From an uncultured Clostridia bacterium (GTDB taxonomy: Bacteria > Bacillota > Clostridia > Lachnospirales > CAG-274): a DNA stretch of 64,000 bases. Positions 46,284 through 56,722 of this stretch are shown piece after piece (positions within the stretch are counted from its first letter, which is position 1; every line of letters begins with the position of its first letter). The DNA lies in NCBI GenBank assembly GCA_947624015.1, contig CANQIA010000001.1, positions 81,657-145,656 of the forward strand, read 5' to 3'. The notes below the pieces were generated by a model that had not been told where the DNA came from, made no database searches, and worked only from the letters and a program-made list of their open reading frames with translations. A program made the translations under genes and the position numbers.

Positions 46284-47966
46284 ATGTTATTAAACGGTTC
46301 TGAAATACTGGTAGAGTGCCTTAAGGAGCAGGGTGTAGATACTATATTCGGCTATCCCGGCGGCGCTGTACTGAATATATACGACGCATTATATAAACAT
46401 CAGCATGAAATAAAGCACTATCTTACATCTCACGAGCAGGGCGCTGCCCATGCGGCAGACGGCTATGCAAGAGCTACGGGTAAGGTAGGCGTGTGCCTTG
46501 CCACAAGCGGTCCCGGCGCCTGTAATCTCGTTACGGGCATAGCTACCGCTTATATGGACAGCGTGCCTATGGTGGCTATCACAGGCAATGTTGCAAATGC
46601 CTATTTGGGCAAGGACAGTTTTCAGGAAGTAGACATTACAGGCATAACTATGCCCATTACCAAGCACAACTTCCTTGTAAAGGATGTTACCAAGCTTGCC
46701 GATACGGTAAGAAAGGCATTTTGGATAGCAAGGAAGGGTCGTCCCGGTCCTGTGCTTATAGATATTACAAAAGACGTTACAGGGGCTATGTGCGAGTATA
46801 CTCCAAAGGAGCCTATTCCTGTTGAAAAGAGAGTAAATACTATTACCGAGGAGGATCTTACCGAGGCTGTTGAGCTTATAAAAAATGCCGAAAAGCCCTT
46901 CCTCTACTGTGGCGGCGGCTGTATAAATGCCGAGGCTACTCAGGAGATAATAAAGCTTGTGGAGAGTCAGGATATGCCTGTTTCATGCTCTGCTATGGGT
47001 CTGGGTACGGTTCCCTCCGATCATCCCAACTATACGGGCATGATAGGTATGCACGGCACAAAGACCTCTAATCTTCTTGCCAACGAGTGCGATCTTATAA
47101 TAGCTATGGGCGCTCGTTTCAGCGACAGAGTTGCAACCAATTTCAAGACATTTGCGCCTAATGCAAAGGTTCTTCATATAGATATCGACCCTGCCGAGAT
47201 AAGCAAAAATGTGCCTGCCTACCGCTCTGTCATAGGCGATGTAAACGAGGTCTGCAAGCGCATAAACGCCCGCCTTGAAAAGAAGGAGAGGAAGGAATGG
47301 CTTGCCGAAGTAGATAAGTACAAGGCAGAGTATCCTCTTAAGTATATACACGACGGTACTCTTAAGCCTCAGTATATTATGGAGAGAATAAACGCCATAT
47401 GTAAGGGCGAGGAGATCATAGTTACCGAGGTAGGTCAGCATCAGATGTGGGCATGCCAGTTCATAGAGAACAAGTACCCCAGACATTTCCTTTCATCAGG
47501 CGGTTTGGGAACTATGGGCTACGGCTTAGGCGCTGCCATAGGCGCCAAGGTAGGTCAGCCCGACAAGGTAGTATTCAATATTGCAGGAGACGGCTGCTTC
47601 TATATGAACCATATAGAAATGGCAACGGCTGTTGCAAACGACGTACCTATAATAGAGGTCGTCATAAACAACCATGTTCTGGGTATGGTAAGGCAGTGGC
47701 AGGATCTTTTCTATGATGCAAGATATTCACAGACCAATCTTGATAAGGCTACGGATTTTGTTAAGCTGGGAGAAGCCTATAAGGCGGTCACATACAATGT
47801 AACGAAGCCCGAGGAAGTAGACGAGGCTATAAAGGGCGCCATAGCAAGCGGCAAGCCTGCTCTTATAATATGTGAAATAGACAGAGATGAAAAGGTATTC
47901 CCCATGATCCCTGCAGGCGAAAGCATAGACAGTATGATCACTCTTGACGAATACGAGGGAAATTAA
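46284..47966 (+). CDS. ilvB: acetolactate synthase large (catalytic) subunit
   Basis: 560 residues, ThDP enzyme. The catalytic Glu of the N-terminal domain is in YLTSHEQGAAHAADGYARATG; GTMGYGLGAAIGAK and the ThDP-binding GDGCFYMNHIE ... NNHVLGMVRQWQ are intact. Works with IlvN from the operon's start. It ends the operon and is followed by a perfect terminator. Confidence 0.97.
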   Translation: MLLNGSEILVECLKEQGVDTIFGYPGGAVLNIYDALYKHQHEIKHYLTSHEQGAAHAADGYARATGKVGVCLATSGPGACNLVTGIATAYMDSVPMVAITGNVANAYLGKDSFQEVDITGITMPITKHNFLVKDVTKLADTVRKAFWIARKGRPGPVLIDITKDVTGAMCEYTPKEPIPVEKRVNTITEEDLTEAVELIKNAEKPFLYCGGGCINAEATQEIIKLVESQDMPVSCSAMGLGTVPSDHPNYTGMIGMHGTKTSNLLANECDLIIAMGARFSDRVATNFKTFAPNAKVLHIDIDPAEISKNVPAYRSVIGDVNEVCKRINARLEKKERKEWLAEVDKYKAEYPLKYIHDGTLKPQYIMERINAICKGEEIIVTEVGQHQMWACQFIENKYPRHFLSSGGLGTMGYGLGAAIGAKVGQPDKVVFNIAGDGCFYMNHIEMATAVANDVPIIEVVINNHVLGMVRQWQDLFYDARYSQTNLDKATDFVKLGEAYKAVTYNVTKPEEVDEAIKGAIASGKPALIICEIDRDEKVFPMIPAGESIDSMITLDEYEGN

Positions 47967-47977
47967 TGTAATATATA

Positions 47978-48017
47978 AAGGCGTCACATTGGCATAATGT
48001 GACGCCTTATATTTTTT
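47978..48017 (+). terminator. terminator of the ilv-leu operon
   Basis: AAGGCGTCACATT-GGCAT-AATGTGACGCCTT, a perfect 13-bp stem, then ATATTTTTTT. Confidence 0.92.
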
Positions 48018-48032
48018 TGCGGCTCCGAGCGG

Positions 48033-49154
48033 TCAAAGGCTGTTATTTTTGCCGAAATTACCGAAAAGCTTGTATTTCATATATGCTGCGCTTAATCTGC
48101 TTATGGAAAAATCATATATGTTCCTGCTTACCTGCACATCGCAAAACCAGCTCAAAAATCGGGTCTTGCCCTTTAATCTTTTTAAAAGACCGTCTCTGTT
48201 GCCATAAAATTTGTTTACAAGCTCATAGCTCTTTTCAACCGACACAATGATCTGTCGGGTCTTTTTGTTATAGGTCGCTAAGGGATCTTGGGACATAATG
48301 CTCTCAGCAGCCATAAGTCCCGAAAGCAGTGCGTAATAGGTACCCTCTCCCGTTACAGTGTCCGTAAAGCCTGCGGCATCTCCCGCAAGAAGTATATTTT
48401 TGCCCCTTGTAACGGTTCTGCTGCCCATACCGTAGGGCAGGAAAGCCCCCTTTAGCTTTACATTTTCGGTAACACCAAGCTTTTTGATATAGCTCTTGAA
48501 CCAACCCACATAGTCAAAATACTTGTCATAGGTAAAGGCAAAGCCTACCGTTGCATACTCTCCCTTTGGAAAATGCCAGAGATAGCCGTCTTTAAAATAG
48601 CCTACCTCCAGCAAAAGGGCTGAGCTGTCCACATACCTTTGAGGGATCTCGGCTTCTATTCCAAAGGCGCAGACAAAAGGCTCTCTGTTCACAAGCCTCC
48701 CGGTAATGCCCTTGCAGCCGTCGGCGCCTATTATATACCTACATTCTATTTCGGTACCGTCATTTAATACCACACTTTTATCCTTTATTTTTGTTACAGC
48801 CCTTCCCTCTATGATATGACCGCCTTTTGCCTTGTATTTTTCAATAAGGCTGTTGTCAAAGGTAAGCCTGTCCACAAGATAAAAGTCGTTTTTACAGCGC
48901 ATTTCTGCTATTTTCTCGCCCTTGTTTTCAAGGCTTACCCTGTTTATTCTGTTCAGAACAAGAGAGCTGTCCAATTTTCCTATGGGACTGCTCTCCATTA
49001 ATTCAAGCGTTTTTATTGTCAGAAGTCCTCCGCAGGTTTTCTGACGCGGGAATGTGCTTTTGTCTATTATGCACACATTTTTACCCTTGTCTGCAAGATA
49101 TATTCCTGCCGAAGCCCCTGCAGGACCTCCGCCTATTATTACTGCGTCATACAT
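48033..49154 (-). CDS. geranylgeranyl-reductase-family FAD oxidoreductase
   Basis: 373 residues. N-terminal FAD-binding VIIGGGPAGASAGIYLADKG, then FPRQKTCGGLL (the P-x-x-K-x-C-G-G mark of the geranylgeranyl reductase family), YIIGADGCKGITGR, and LLAGDAAGFTDTVTGEGTYYALLSG for the FAD ribityl end. Family members reduce isoprenoid double bonds or act on related substrates; the substrate here is unknown. AAAGGAGGAAG precedes the start, 45 bases behind rlmB on the same strand, so it may be the last gene of the cysE operon. Confidence 0.88.
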   Translation of the reverse strand: MYDAVIIGGGPAGASAGIYLADKGKNVCIIDKSTFPRQKTCGGLLTIKTLELMESSPIGKLDSSLVLNRINRVSLENKGEKIAEMRCKNDFYLVDRLTFDNSLIEKYKAKGGHIIEGRAVTKIKDKSVVLNDGTEIECRYIIGADGCKGITGRLVNREPFVCAFGIEAEIPQRYVDSSALLLEVGYFKDGYLWHFPKGEYATVGFAFTYDKYFDYVGWFKSYIKKLGVTENVKLKGAFLPYGMGSRTVTRGKNILLAGDAAGFTDTVTGEGTYYALLSGLMAAESIMSQDPLATYNKKTRQIIVSVEKSYELVNKFYGNRDGLLKRLKGKTRFLSWFCDVQVSRNIYDFSISRLSAAYMKYKLFGNFGKNNSL

Positions 49155-49199
49155 TTATGCTTCCTCCTTTACGAAAAAGAAAGCCCTGCCGTTGTTATA

Positions 49200-50030
49200 T
49201 TATCCGAATTTACGCTGTCTTACCACTTCATACATTATAAGCCCTGCGGATACGCTTGCGTTAAGGGATCCTATTTTGCCGTACATGGGTATGCCTACGG
49301 TAAAGTCGCTCTTTTTCTTTACAAGCTCGCTTACGCCTGTACCCTCGCTGCCTATTACAAGGGCAATGGGTCCCTTAAGGTCGGTATTGAAATATTCCCT
49401 GCCGTTCATATCGGCGCAGGCGACCCATATATTTTCCTTTTTAAGCTCTTCTATTGCTCTGGCTATATTTGTAACTCTTGCTACGGGTACAAGCTCCGCT
49501 GCTCCTGCCGATGTTTTGCTTACAACGGCTGTAAGCCCCACGGCACGTCTTTTGGGTATTATGACTCCGTGAGCGCCGCAGCATTCGGCAGTCCTTATAA
49601 TAGCGCCAAGGTTATGGGGATCGGTTATCTCATCGCATATTATTATAAAAGGATCCTCTCCTTTGCTGCGGGCAGAGGCTATTATATCGCTTACTTCACA
49701 GTATTCATAGGCAGGGCAGAGAGCTATAATGCCCTGATTGTTGTTGCTGCGTGAGATAGACTCCATTTTTTCCCTGTCTATTTCCTGAACTATAATGCCC
49801 TTTTCTCTTGCCTTGGCGACTATTACCTTGAGAGTGCCTTCGATACCGCCCCTGCGCACAAATATCTTGTCTATTGTTTTTCCGTGGTTGAGAGCTTCCA
49901 TAACGGGATTTCTGCCTTCAAGCTGCAAGCCTTCTTCAAAGGCGGAGCTGTCTTCATACTTACGGTTGTCTCTTTTTGGCTCAAGTCTTTTTACAGCCCT
50001 GTTTTTAGTGGGCTTGCTGTTCTTTTTCAT
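49200..50030 (-). CDS. rlmB: 23S rRNA (guanosine-2'-O-)-methyltransferase, SpoU family
   Basis: 276 residues. Basic N-terminal tail (about 40 residues), substrate-binding LQLEGRNPVMEAL domain, then the knotted SPOUT core with ITDPHNLGAIIRTAECCGAHGVIIPKRR, IALVIGSEGTGVSELV and IPMYGKIGSLNASVSAGLIMYE. Consistent with RlmB/YacO, methylating the peptidyl-transferase loop guanosine. Start overlaps the mrnC 3' end by 26 bases, with GGAGGATAATT as binding site. Confidence 0.94.
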   Translation of the reverse strand: MKKNSKPTKNRAVKRLEPKRDNRKYEDSSAFEEGLQLEGRNPVMEALNHGKTIDKIFVRRGGIEGTLKVIVAKAREKGIIVQEIDREKMESISRSNNNQGIIALCPAYEYCEVSDIIASARSKGEDPFIIICDEITDPHNLGAIIRTAECCGAHGVIIPKRRAVGLTAVVSKTSAGAAELVPVARVTNIARAIEELKKENIWVACADMNGREYFNTDLKGPIALVIGSEGTGVSELVKKKSDFTVGIPMYGKIGSLNASVSAGLIMYEVVRQRKFG

Positions 50031-50424
50031 AATTATCCTCCATGCCTATATTGTAAAGCTCCTCTATCCTGTCGTATTGCCCTTTTAAATAAAGCCAGCC
50101 GAAAAGGGCTTCAACGCCTGTTGCCCTGCGGTAGTCCACTATGGACTGATTTTTGGCAAAGGTGTTGCTCTTGGCATTCCTGCCCCTTTTCATTACGGCG
50201 TGTTCCTCTTCGGTCAGCAAGGGTTCTATAATGCCGTATACCCGTGACTGCGCCGTGGCATTTACGATATGCTTTGCCTTGGTATGCATCGTATTCACAG
50301 GGGCGTTGCCTTGGGCTATGATATATCCTCTCGTGAGAAGGTCATATACGGTATCTCCTATAAATGCCAGCACAAGGGGAGAAAGCCTGTCTGCCTCCGG
50401 GTTTATATCCTTAAATAGTTTCAT
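50005..50424 (-). CDS. mrnC: mini-ribonuclease III
   Basis: 139 residues, an RNase III catalytic domain without the double-stranded-RNA-binding domain. PLVLAFIGDTVYDLLTRGYII carries the catalytic acidic residues, and VDYRRATGVEALFGWLYLKG the second metal-binding Glu. In B. subtilis the homologue matures 23S rRNA ends. Located between cysS and rlmB, the usual Firmicute order. Confidence 0.95.
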   Translation of the reverse strand: MKLFKDINPEADRLSPLVLAFIGDTVYDLLTRGYIIAQGNAPVNTMHTKAKHIVNATAQSRVYGIIEPLLTEEEHAVMKRGRNAKSNTFAKNQSIVDYRRATGVEALFGWLYLKGQYDRIEELYNIGMEDNYEKEQQAH

Positions 50425-50429
50425 AGCTT

Positions 50430-51833
50430 TTATTTATATGACCAGCGAACGCCGGCTCTTGTATCCTCTATTACAACACCTTTTTCCAAAAGCTCTGCTC
50501 TTATGGCGTCTGCAAGGGCAAAGTCCTTTGCCTTTTTGGCATCGGCTCTCTTTGCTATAAGCTGCTCTATTTCTTCGGCGCTTATTTTGCTTTTGCCCAC
50601 GTTGTCCTCGGGCTTTATGCCAAGTATATCGCAGAGCATGAGCATTTTCTCTCTTATATCCTTTGCAAATTCGCTTGAAGAGCTTTCGTTGACGTTTACA
50701 TTTGCAAAGCGGGCGATCTCAAATATAGCGGTGACCGCATCAGCCGTGTTGAAATCATCGTCCATTGCCTTTTCAAACTGCACTCTGAATTTGTCGGCGT
50801 CTGCGCTTAAATTCTTCTCCTCATCGGTCATGGTACCCTTGTTGTTATTTTCAAAGAAAACAAGATTCTTGTAAGAATTTTTTATTCTCTCAAGACCCTT
50901 GCCTGCCGCCTCCATAAGCTCTCTGGAAAAGTTTATGGGGCTTCTGTAATGACCGCTCAGTATAAAGAACCTTACCACGTCGTAGGGTACATGCTCTACT
51001 ATCTCTCTAAGCGTAAAGAAATTGCCAAGAGATTTGCTCATTTTTTTGTTGTCCACATTTATAAAGCCGTTGTGCATCCAGTACTTGGCAAAGGGCTTAC
51101 CGTTTGCTGCCTCGGACTGGGCTATCTCATTTTCATGATGGGGGAATATAAGGTCTTCTCCGCCTGCGTGTATATCTATTGTATCGCCCAGATATTTCTT
51201 TGCCATAACAGAGCATTCTATATGCCAGCCGGGTCTGCCTTGGCTCCAGGGAGATTCCCAGTAGGGTTCGCCCTCCTTTTTAGGCTTCCACAGTACAAAG
51301 TCCATGGGATCCTTCTTGCTTTCGTCAACGGCTATCCTTGCGCCTGCTTCCAGATCCTCTATATTCTTGCCGGAGAGCTTGCCATATTCGGGAAAGGACT
51401 TGGTGTCGTAAAATACGCTGCCGTTTACAACATAGGCGTGTCCCTTGTCTATGAGGGTCTGTATCATATCTATAATGCCGTCCATTTCCTCGGTCACCTT
51501 GGGATTTTTGGTAGCGGGTTCCACATTAAGTCCCTCTGCGTCCTTAAGGGCTTCTTTTATAAAGCGTTCAGAAATAACGGTAGACTCCACGCCCTCTTCA
51601 ATAGATTTTTTTATTATCTTGTCGTCTACATCGGTAAAGTTTTGAACATAGTTTACATCATAGCCCTTGTATTCCAAATATCGTCTTATTGTGTCAAATA
51701 TAACATAAGGTCTGGCATTTCCTATATGGATATAGTCGTAAACAGTAGGTCCGCAGACATACATCTTTACCTTGCCTTCCTCAAGAGGCACGAATTCCTC
51801 TTTTCTTTTGGTAAGTGTGTTATACAGCTTCAT
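50430..51833 (-). CDS. cysS: cysteinyl-tRNA synthetase
   Basis: 467 residues, class I synthetase. [18 protein letters not shown] contains the zinc Cys and the HIGN signature, [18 protein letters not shown] and [19 protein letters not shown] the remaining zinc ligands and HHENE, and KMSKSLGN is the KMSKS loop. Its start overlaps the cysE end by 14 bases, so both are controlled by the Cys T-box. Confidence 0.98.
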   Translation of the reverse strand: MKLYNTLTKRKEEFVPLEEGKVKMYVCGPTVYDYIHIGNARPYVIFDTIRRYLEYKGYDVNYVQNFTDVDDKIIKKSIEEGVESTVISERFIKEALKDAEGLNVEPATKNPKVTEEMDGIIDMIQTLIDKGHAYVVNGSVFYDTKSFPEYGKLSGKNIEDLEAGARIAVDESKKDPMDFVLWKPKKEGEPYWESPWSQGRPGWHIECSVMAKKYLGDTIDIHAGGEDLIFPHHENEIAQSEAANGKPFAKYWMHNGFINVDNKKMSKSLGNFFTLREIVEHVPYDVVRFFILSGHYRSPINFSRELMEAAGKGLERIKNSYKNLVFFENNNKGTMTDEEKNLSADADKFRVQFEKAMDDDFNTADAVTAIFEIARFANVNVNESSSSEFAKDIREKMLMLCDILGIKPEDNVGKSKISAEEIEQLIAKRADAKKAKDFALADAIRAELLEKGVVIEDTRAGVRWSYK

Positions 51834-52530
51834 TATGGTTTTCCTCCGTTTTGTTTTTTTCTATTTGTCTTTCAAGTTTGTCTATCTGTACCCTAAGTCT
51901 GCAAAGCTCCATTTCCACGGGATCCGGGAATCTGAGCTGATCCAGACTGTCGGAAGGCGCCGATTCCTGTATGCCTCTTGTAACGGAATGGGCAGGCACT
52001 CCCACAACAGTGGAATAGGGCTTTGTATCGCTTAACACCACAGAGCCTGCGCCTATTTTGGAGTCATGACCTATTGTAATGGGTCCAAGCACCTTTGCTC
52101 CTGCGCCTATCATTACGTTCTTCTCGACGGTAGGGTGTCTTTTGCCCGTGTCTTTACCTGTGCCGCCAAGGGTAACATTCTGATATATAAGTACGTTTTC
52201 CCCTATTTCACAGGTCTCGCCTATAACAACGCCCATGCCGTGGTCTATGAATACGCCCTTTGCTATCTTGGCGCCGGGATGTATCTCTATGCCTGTTAAC
52301 CAGCGTGAAAGCTGGGATATGAGCCTTGCCAAAAAGAAAAGATGCATATTGTAGAGCCTATGGGCAAGTCTGTGGCTGAGCATTGCCCAGAAGCTGGAAT
52401 AGAGTATTACCTCAATGCTACTCTTTATGGCAGGGTCCTTACGCTTTACCGTTGCCGCCTCCGAACGAGCCGCAAGTATAAAGAGTATCATAAACAGTAT
52501 TATGACTGCAAGTACGATGATAGCTTTCAT
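51820..52530 (-). CDS. cysE: serine O-acetyltransferase
   Basis: 236 residues from the ATG at 52530 (GGGAG upstream). An N-terminal hydrophobic segment (IIVLAVIILFMILFILAA) suggests membrane association, unusual for CysE. The left-handed beta-helix follows with IEIHPGAKIAKGVFIDHGMGVVIGETCEIG, GGTGKDTGKRHPTV and MIGAGAKVLGPITIG, containing the catalytic Asp and His. The C-terminal 45 residues form a short coiled coil. The open frame extends upstream through the T-box leader, but that part is RNA regulator, not coding. First step of cysteine synthesis. Confidence 0.94.
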   Translation of the reverse strand: MKAIIVLAVIILFMILFILAARSEAATVKRKDPAIKSSIEVILYSSFWAMLSHRLAHRLYNMHLFFLARLISQLSRWLTGIEIHPGAKIAKGVFIDHGMGVVIGETCEIGENVLIYQNVTLGGTGKDTGKRHPTVEKNVMIGAGAKVLGPITIGHDSKIGAGSVVLSDTKPYSTVVGVPAHSVTRGIQESAPSDSLDQLRFPDPVEMELCRLRVQIDKLERQIEKNKTEENHNEAV

Positions 52531-52545
52531 ATTTTCAACTCCCAA

Positions 52546-52790
52546 TAAAAAATAAAGATCCGTCATCTGATAGAGACGACGGATGCGTGGTTCCACTCTA
52601 ATTGGTATATAAATATACCCTCTCAGATACTTTAACGCAGTAGTACGTGTTTCGCTACTTAGTTTCACAAAACAGGCTCCGGAATGCACTTTGCCAAAAT
52701 TTGAACCTTAGGACTGTCACAGCACATATGTCCCTCTCTGAAAGGTAAATAGAGGCTACTCTTTCCTTCATTGCCTTTAATTATGTATAT
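52546..52790 (-). promoter_or_regulatory. T-box riboswitch with cysteine (TGC) specifier
   Basis: Read on the minus strand. The T-box core AGAGTGGAACCACG is at 52586-52599, and the terminator ATCCGTCGTC...GATGACGGAT with a T-rich tail at 52546-52584. Stem I motifs AGAGTA and CAGAGAG are both present, and TGC at 52686-52688, followed by A, is the best specifier candidate. Uncharged tRNA-Cys would allow transcription of cysE and cysS. Confidence 0.88.
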
Positions 52791-52792
52791 GT

Positions 52793-52821
52793 ATTTTAAC
52801 TTGAAATGTTGCAAATGTCAA
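52793..52821 (-). promoter_or_regulatory. promoter of the cysE-cysS operon
   Basis: Minus strand TTGACA (52816-52821), 17 bases, TAAAAT (52793-52798), directly after the DUF4127 stop codon. Confidence 0.75.
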
Positions 52822-52826
52822 GAACT

Positions 52827-54650
52827 TTAATTTGCGTCGTTTGTTTTTTTGACCTTTACATTTCCCTCAACATAAATATCGAATACTCTTCCCCAAGGGA
52901 AGGAGGTCCTTGTTATTTGAGCATCGCTTACGGTATAGTCAACGCCCTTAAAGTTATAGTCGACAGCCATTATATTATTCTTTATTATATTTATATCGAG
53001 CATATCCCAAAGCATTTGAGAATGGGTACGATCCTCTACATTGGGTCTGTAACCCTTGTTGGAAAGCGCCAGCTTTACTTTCTTGGTATATATGCCGTCT
53101 TCTATAAGATGCTGCATAAGCATATTGAGCTGGGCTTCAAGGGAGGTGGATGGGCTGTTGGTACATTCTCTTGCCACAGCGCATACCTGAGCATGGGCTA
53201 TGCCCAGACCTATGGCGTTGGCGTTTGTATTCCATGCGGAGTAGGCGGAAAGTATTCCCAGCTCTCTGCGGTTTTTCATGGTCAGAAACAGTGTGTTGTC
53301 CTTGGCGCCGTCAAAAAGCTCTATTAGTCCGACGCCGTTTCCCTTGCGGTAGGAGGCTTCAAGTCGTGCCAGCATAGACTTTGAGGTATCCTCAAGTCGG
53401 TAGTCATATACGAACATATCCATTTTTTTGTCGGTATATCTGCCTATGCTGCCCTTTACAAAGTTAAGAGCCGTTCTTGTTATATTTCCCGGCTGAAGCA
53501 CGTCAAAGGTCGCCACGCCTTGAGAAACATCGTTGTAGCTTACCGAAATATTGACTGTCCTGTTTTTTCTTGAAGCATAGTCACGGGCATATATAAGCTG
53601 AGGTATCTCGTCTGTGCCGTATATTATGTTTATACTTTTGCCGCTGCCGTTAAGGGCCTTTCCCAGCTCCTTTTTCCCGTATAGGTCGGCAAAGCGCCTT
53701 TGTATGGAGGAAGGCGAAGTTTCCATGTACTGTCTTGCATAGCTGTATTTTATGGGAGAGCCGTTCTTGGTCTGTACCCAGTCTGCATTTTTGCTTGCCA
53801 TATATGTTATGAAATCGGGTATCTGCAAGTCGTCGTTGCTTACTATTATTTCATCAAGCTCCCCTGCCTTATGCCATTTAAGCAGTGATGAAAATATGAC
53901 GGCGGTCATTTCATAAGGCTTTTTGTAATACTCCACATATTTTCTGTAAGGCTCTTTTGTCTTTATATTGTTGTTGAAATAGTGGAGGAAGCTCTTTTCC
54001 CAAGGCGCAAGCTTGTCCTGCCCAAGCTCTGCGGCTTTGCTTTGCACATAGCTGAATTCCATTATGTACTGTATCGGCGTCACTTCTGCGTATTTAAGGG
54101 ATATATTGTTGTAGTCGTCGCATTGGGGATCGTCCTTTAAATAGTAGTAAGCCAGTCCCTTAAGCTTTTCGTCGTTGCACCATATTTGGTTAAAGCGTGT
54201 TTCGGGCAACGAACGGGGCACGGAAAGATTAATATAGTACTTTGGCTTTGGAAAGTCTGTTATAAGCTTATGGAGATCCTTAAGAGCGGTATATGTGTCC
54301 TCATAGTTTACGCCGCAGCGACTGCCTACAAGACCGTTTGTAATATAGGAGGATGTATTTATGATAACTGTGGTATATTCGTTGTTGTTTTGAGAAACTA
54401 TGCCGTAAAGTTCCTCTCTTATCTTATCGCTTTTGCCGATATGGTTGTCAGGCTCGTAGGAGGAAAAGAAATCCATATTTTCATTTGATACACAAATATA
54501 TTTATCGCCGCCTATTTTCGCCAGATTTTCAAGGTACCTGCCGCTTACGGGTCTGCCGTCTATGGGTACGTTTATTATCGTATCGGCGTATACTGCCGAA
54601 GCAAACAGCAAACAAAATGCCAGAGTAATGCCAAAAACTATTTTCTTCAT
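52827..54650 (-). CDS. DUF4127 family secreted protein
   Basis: 607 residues. Signal peptide MKKIVFGITLAFCLLFASAVYA followed by TIINVPIDGRPVSGRYL, the VP-D-RPV opening that defines DUF4127. Further family segments: STMLYGGLVGSR-like NTSSYITNGLVGSRCG, ISNDDLQIP-like IIVSNDDLQIPDF, and near the end GIAHAQVCAVAREC. Function unknown; the family is thought to be extracytoplasmic. Monocistronic with its own promoter, ending just before the cysE promoter. Confidence 0.88.
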   Translation of the reverse strand: MKKIVFGITLAFCLLFASAVYADTIINVPIDGRPVSGRYLENLAKIGGDKYICVSNENMDFFSSYEPDNHIGKSDKIREELYGIVSQNNNEYTTVIINTSSYITNGLVGSRCGVNYEDTYTALKDLHKLITDFPKPKYYINLSVPRSLPETRFNQIWCNDEKLKGLAYYYLKDDPQCDDYNNISLKYAEVTPIQYIMEFSYVQSKAAELGQDKLAPWEKSFLHYFNNNIKTKEPYRKYVEYYKKPYEMTAVIFSSLLKWHKAGELDEIIVSNDDLQIPDFITYMASKNADWVQTKNGSPIKYSYARQYMETSPSSIQRRFADLYGKKELGKALNGSGKSINIIYGTDEIPQLIYARDYASRKNRTVNISVSYNDVSQGVATFDVLQPGNITRTALNFVKGSIGRYTDKKMDMFVYDYRLEDTSKSMLARLEASYRKGNGVGLIELFDGAKDNTLFLTMKNRRELGILSAYSAWNTNANAIGLGIAHAQVCAVARECTNSPSTSLEAQLNMLMQHLIEDGIYTKKVKLALSNKGYRPNVEDRTHSQMLWDMLDINIIKNNIMAVDYNFKGVDYTVSDAQITRTSFPWGRVFDIYVEGNVKVKKTNDAN

Positions 54651-54685
54651 ATTATATTATCTCCTTTTTCATTATCTGCAAATAC

Positions 54686-54714
54686 AGTATAATGCAAAAA
54701 ACGGCAGAATACAA
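54686..54714 (-). promoter_or_regulatory. promoter of the DUF4127 gene
   Basis: Minus strand TTGTAT (54709-54714), 17 bases, TATACT (54686-54691). Confidence 0.65.
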
Positions 54715-54815
54715 CACTTTATTTAGATATGTTTAAATAGACAAAAGTTAATTTTTTTAACATATTTCATAAAAAAACTTAAAATATTTCGTAAAATATG
54801 ACGAAAGCTATTTTA

Positions 54816-54844
54816 TTGACAAGGCTTACCACAGCTATTATAAT
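54816..54844 (+). promoter_or_regulatory. consensus promoter of gdhA
   Basis: TTGACA (54816-54821), 17 bases, TATAAT (54839-54844): a perfect sigma-A match, fitting a highly expressed gene. The leader to the gdhA start is about 100 bases and has no recognised switch. Confidence 0.85.
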
Positions 54845-54891
54845 TATACACAAGAGCTATGAGGCAGGCGGCTTCAGCATTGCCTATTTAA

Positions 54892-56283
<1,392 letters not shown>

Positions 56284-56296
56284 TACACGTTATTTC

Positions 56297-56325
56297 AAAA
56301 AGGATCGCTTATGCGGTCCTTTTTT
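56297..56325 (+). terminator. gdhA terminator
   Basis: AAAAAGGATCGC-TTAT-GCGGTCCTTTTTT, a 12-bp stem with one G-T pair. Its 3' half (from TATGCGGTCC) is included in the 123-bp repeat and is therefore found again at the right end of the island without its 5' half. Confidence 0.8.
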
Positions 56326-56432
56326 ATGTGTCGATAAAATCGACACGCTTGAAAGAAATGCTTTTTGTAATTTCTTTCGGTTGTCTGAGACACCTCCTAT
56401 GCGGCTTTATGACACAAACTTGTAACTTGACA
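56310..56432 (+). repeat. 123-bp direct repeat, left copy (contains REP-like copy C)
   Basis: Identical to 62113-62235 except one base (GAGACACC here, GAGGCACC there). It includes the REP-like element at 56328-56378: GTGTCGAT-AAA-ATCGACAC, then GAAAGAAAT...ATTTCTTTC. It ends exactly at TTGACA (56427-56432), which in the right copy is the -35 of the next gene. Confidence 0.92.
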
Positions 56433-56443
56433 CAATTGATGTG

Positions 56444-56484
56444 ACATATTGTCTGTTTACATATTGTATTCAGCATTATATAAT
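56444..56484 (+). promoter_or_regulatory. promoter and paired operators of the island
   Basis: TTTACA (56456-56461), 17 bases, TATAAT (56479-56484). Two copies of ACATATTGT (56444-56452 and 56459-56467), the first inside GACATATTGTC and the second inside TACATATTGTA, each a short palindrome. They are spaced 15 bases apart across the -35. This arrangement suits autoregulation by the C-protein-like XRE regulator encoded next. Confidence 0.7.
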
Positions 56485-56506
56485 ATATAGTGAGGTGTTG
56501 TATGCT

Positions 56507-56722
56507 ATGGATATTGTTAAAGTATTTTCGCAAAATATGAAAAAATATAGACTGGAAAAGCATCTGTCACAAGTAGCCTTAGCCGAAAAGGCAGGTTTGC
56601 ACAGAACTTATATAAGTGCCATAGAATGTGGCAGACGAAGTATAGCGTTGGAGAATGTGCAAAGAATAGCAGAGGCATTAGAAATTGAAACATATTTGCT
56701 TTTCTTAAATAAAGAAAATTAA
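56507..56722 (+). CDS. XRE-family controller (C-protein-like) regulator
   Basis: 71 residues from the ATG at 56507 (GAGGTG upstream; the frame is open further but without signals). Essentially a single helix-turn-helix domain: KHLSQVALAEKAGLHRTYIS and IECGRRSIALENVQRIAEAL, the compact form typical of C proteins that time restriction-modification expression. Its stop overlaps the methyltransferase ATG (TAATG). First gene of the island. Confidence 0.88.
   Translation: MDIVKVFSQNMKKYRLEKHLSQVALAEKAGLHRTYISAIECGRRSIALENVQRIAEALEIETYLLFLNKEN

Noticed and set aside
52531..52689. 53-residue N-terminal extension of cysE
   Set aside because: This stretch is the T-box core and terminator; the ATG at 52530 has GGGAG and matches the protein start.
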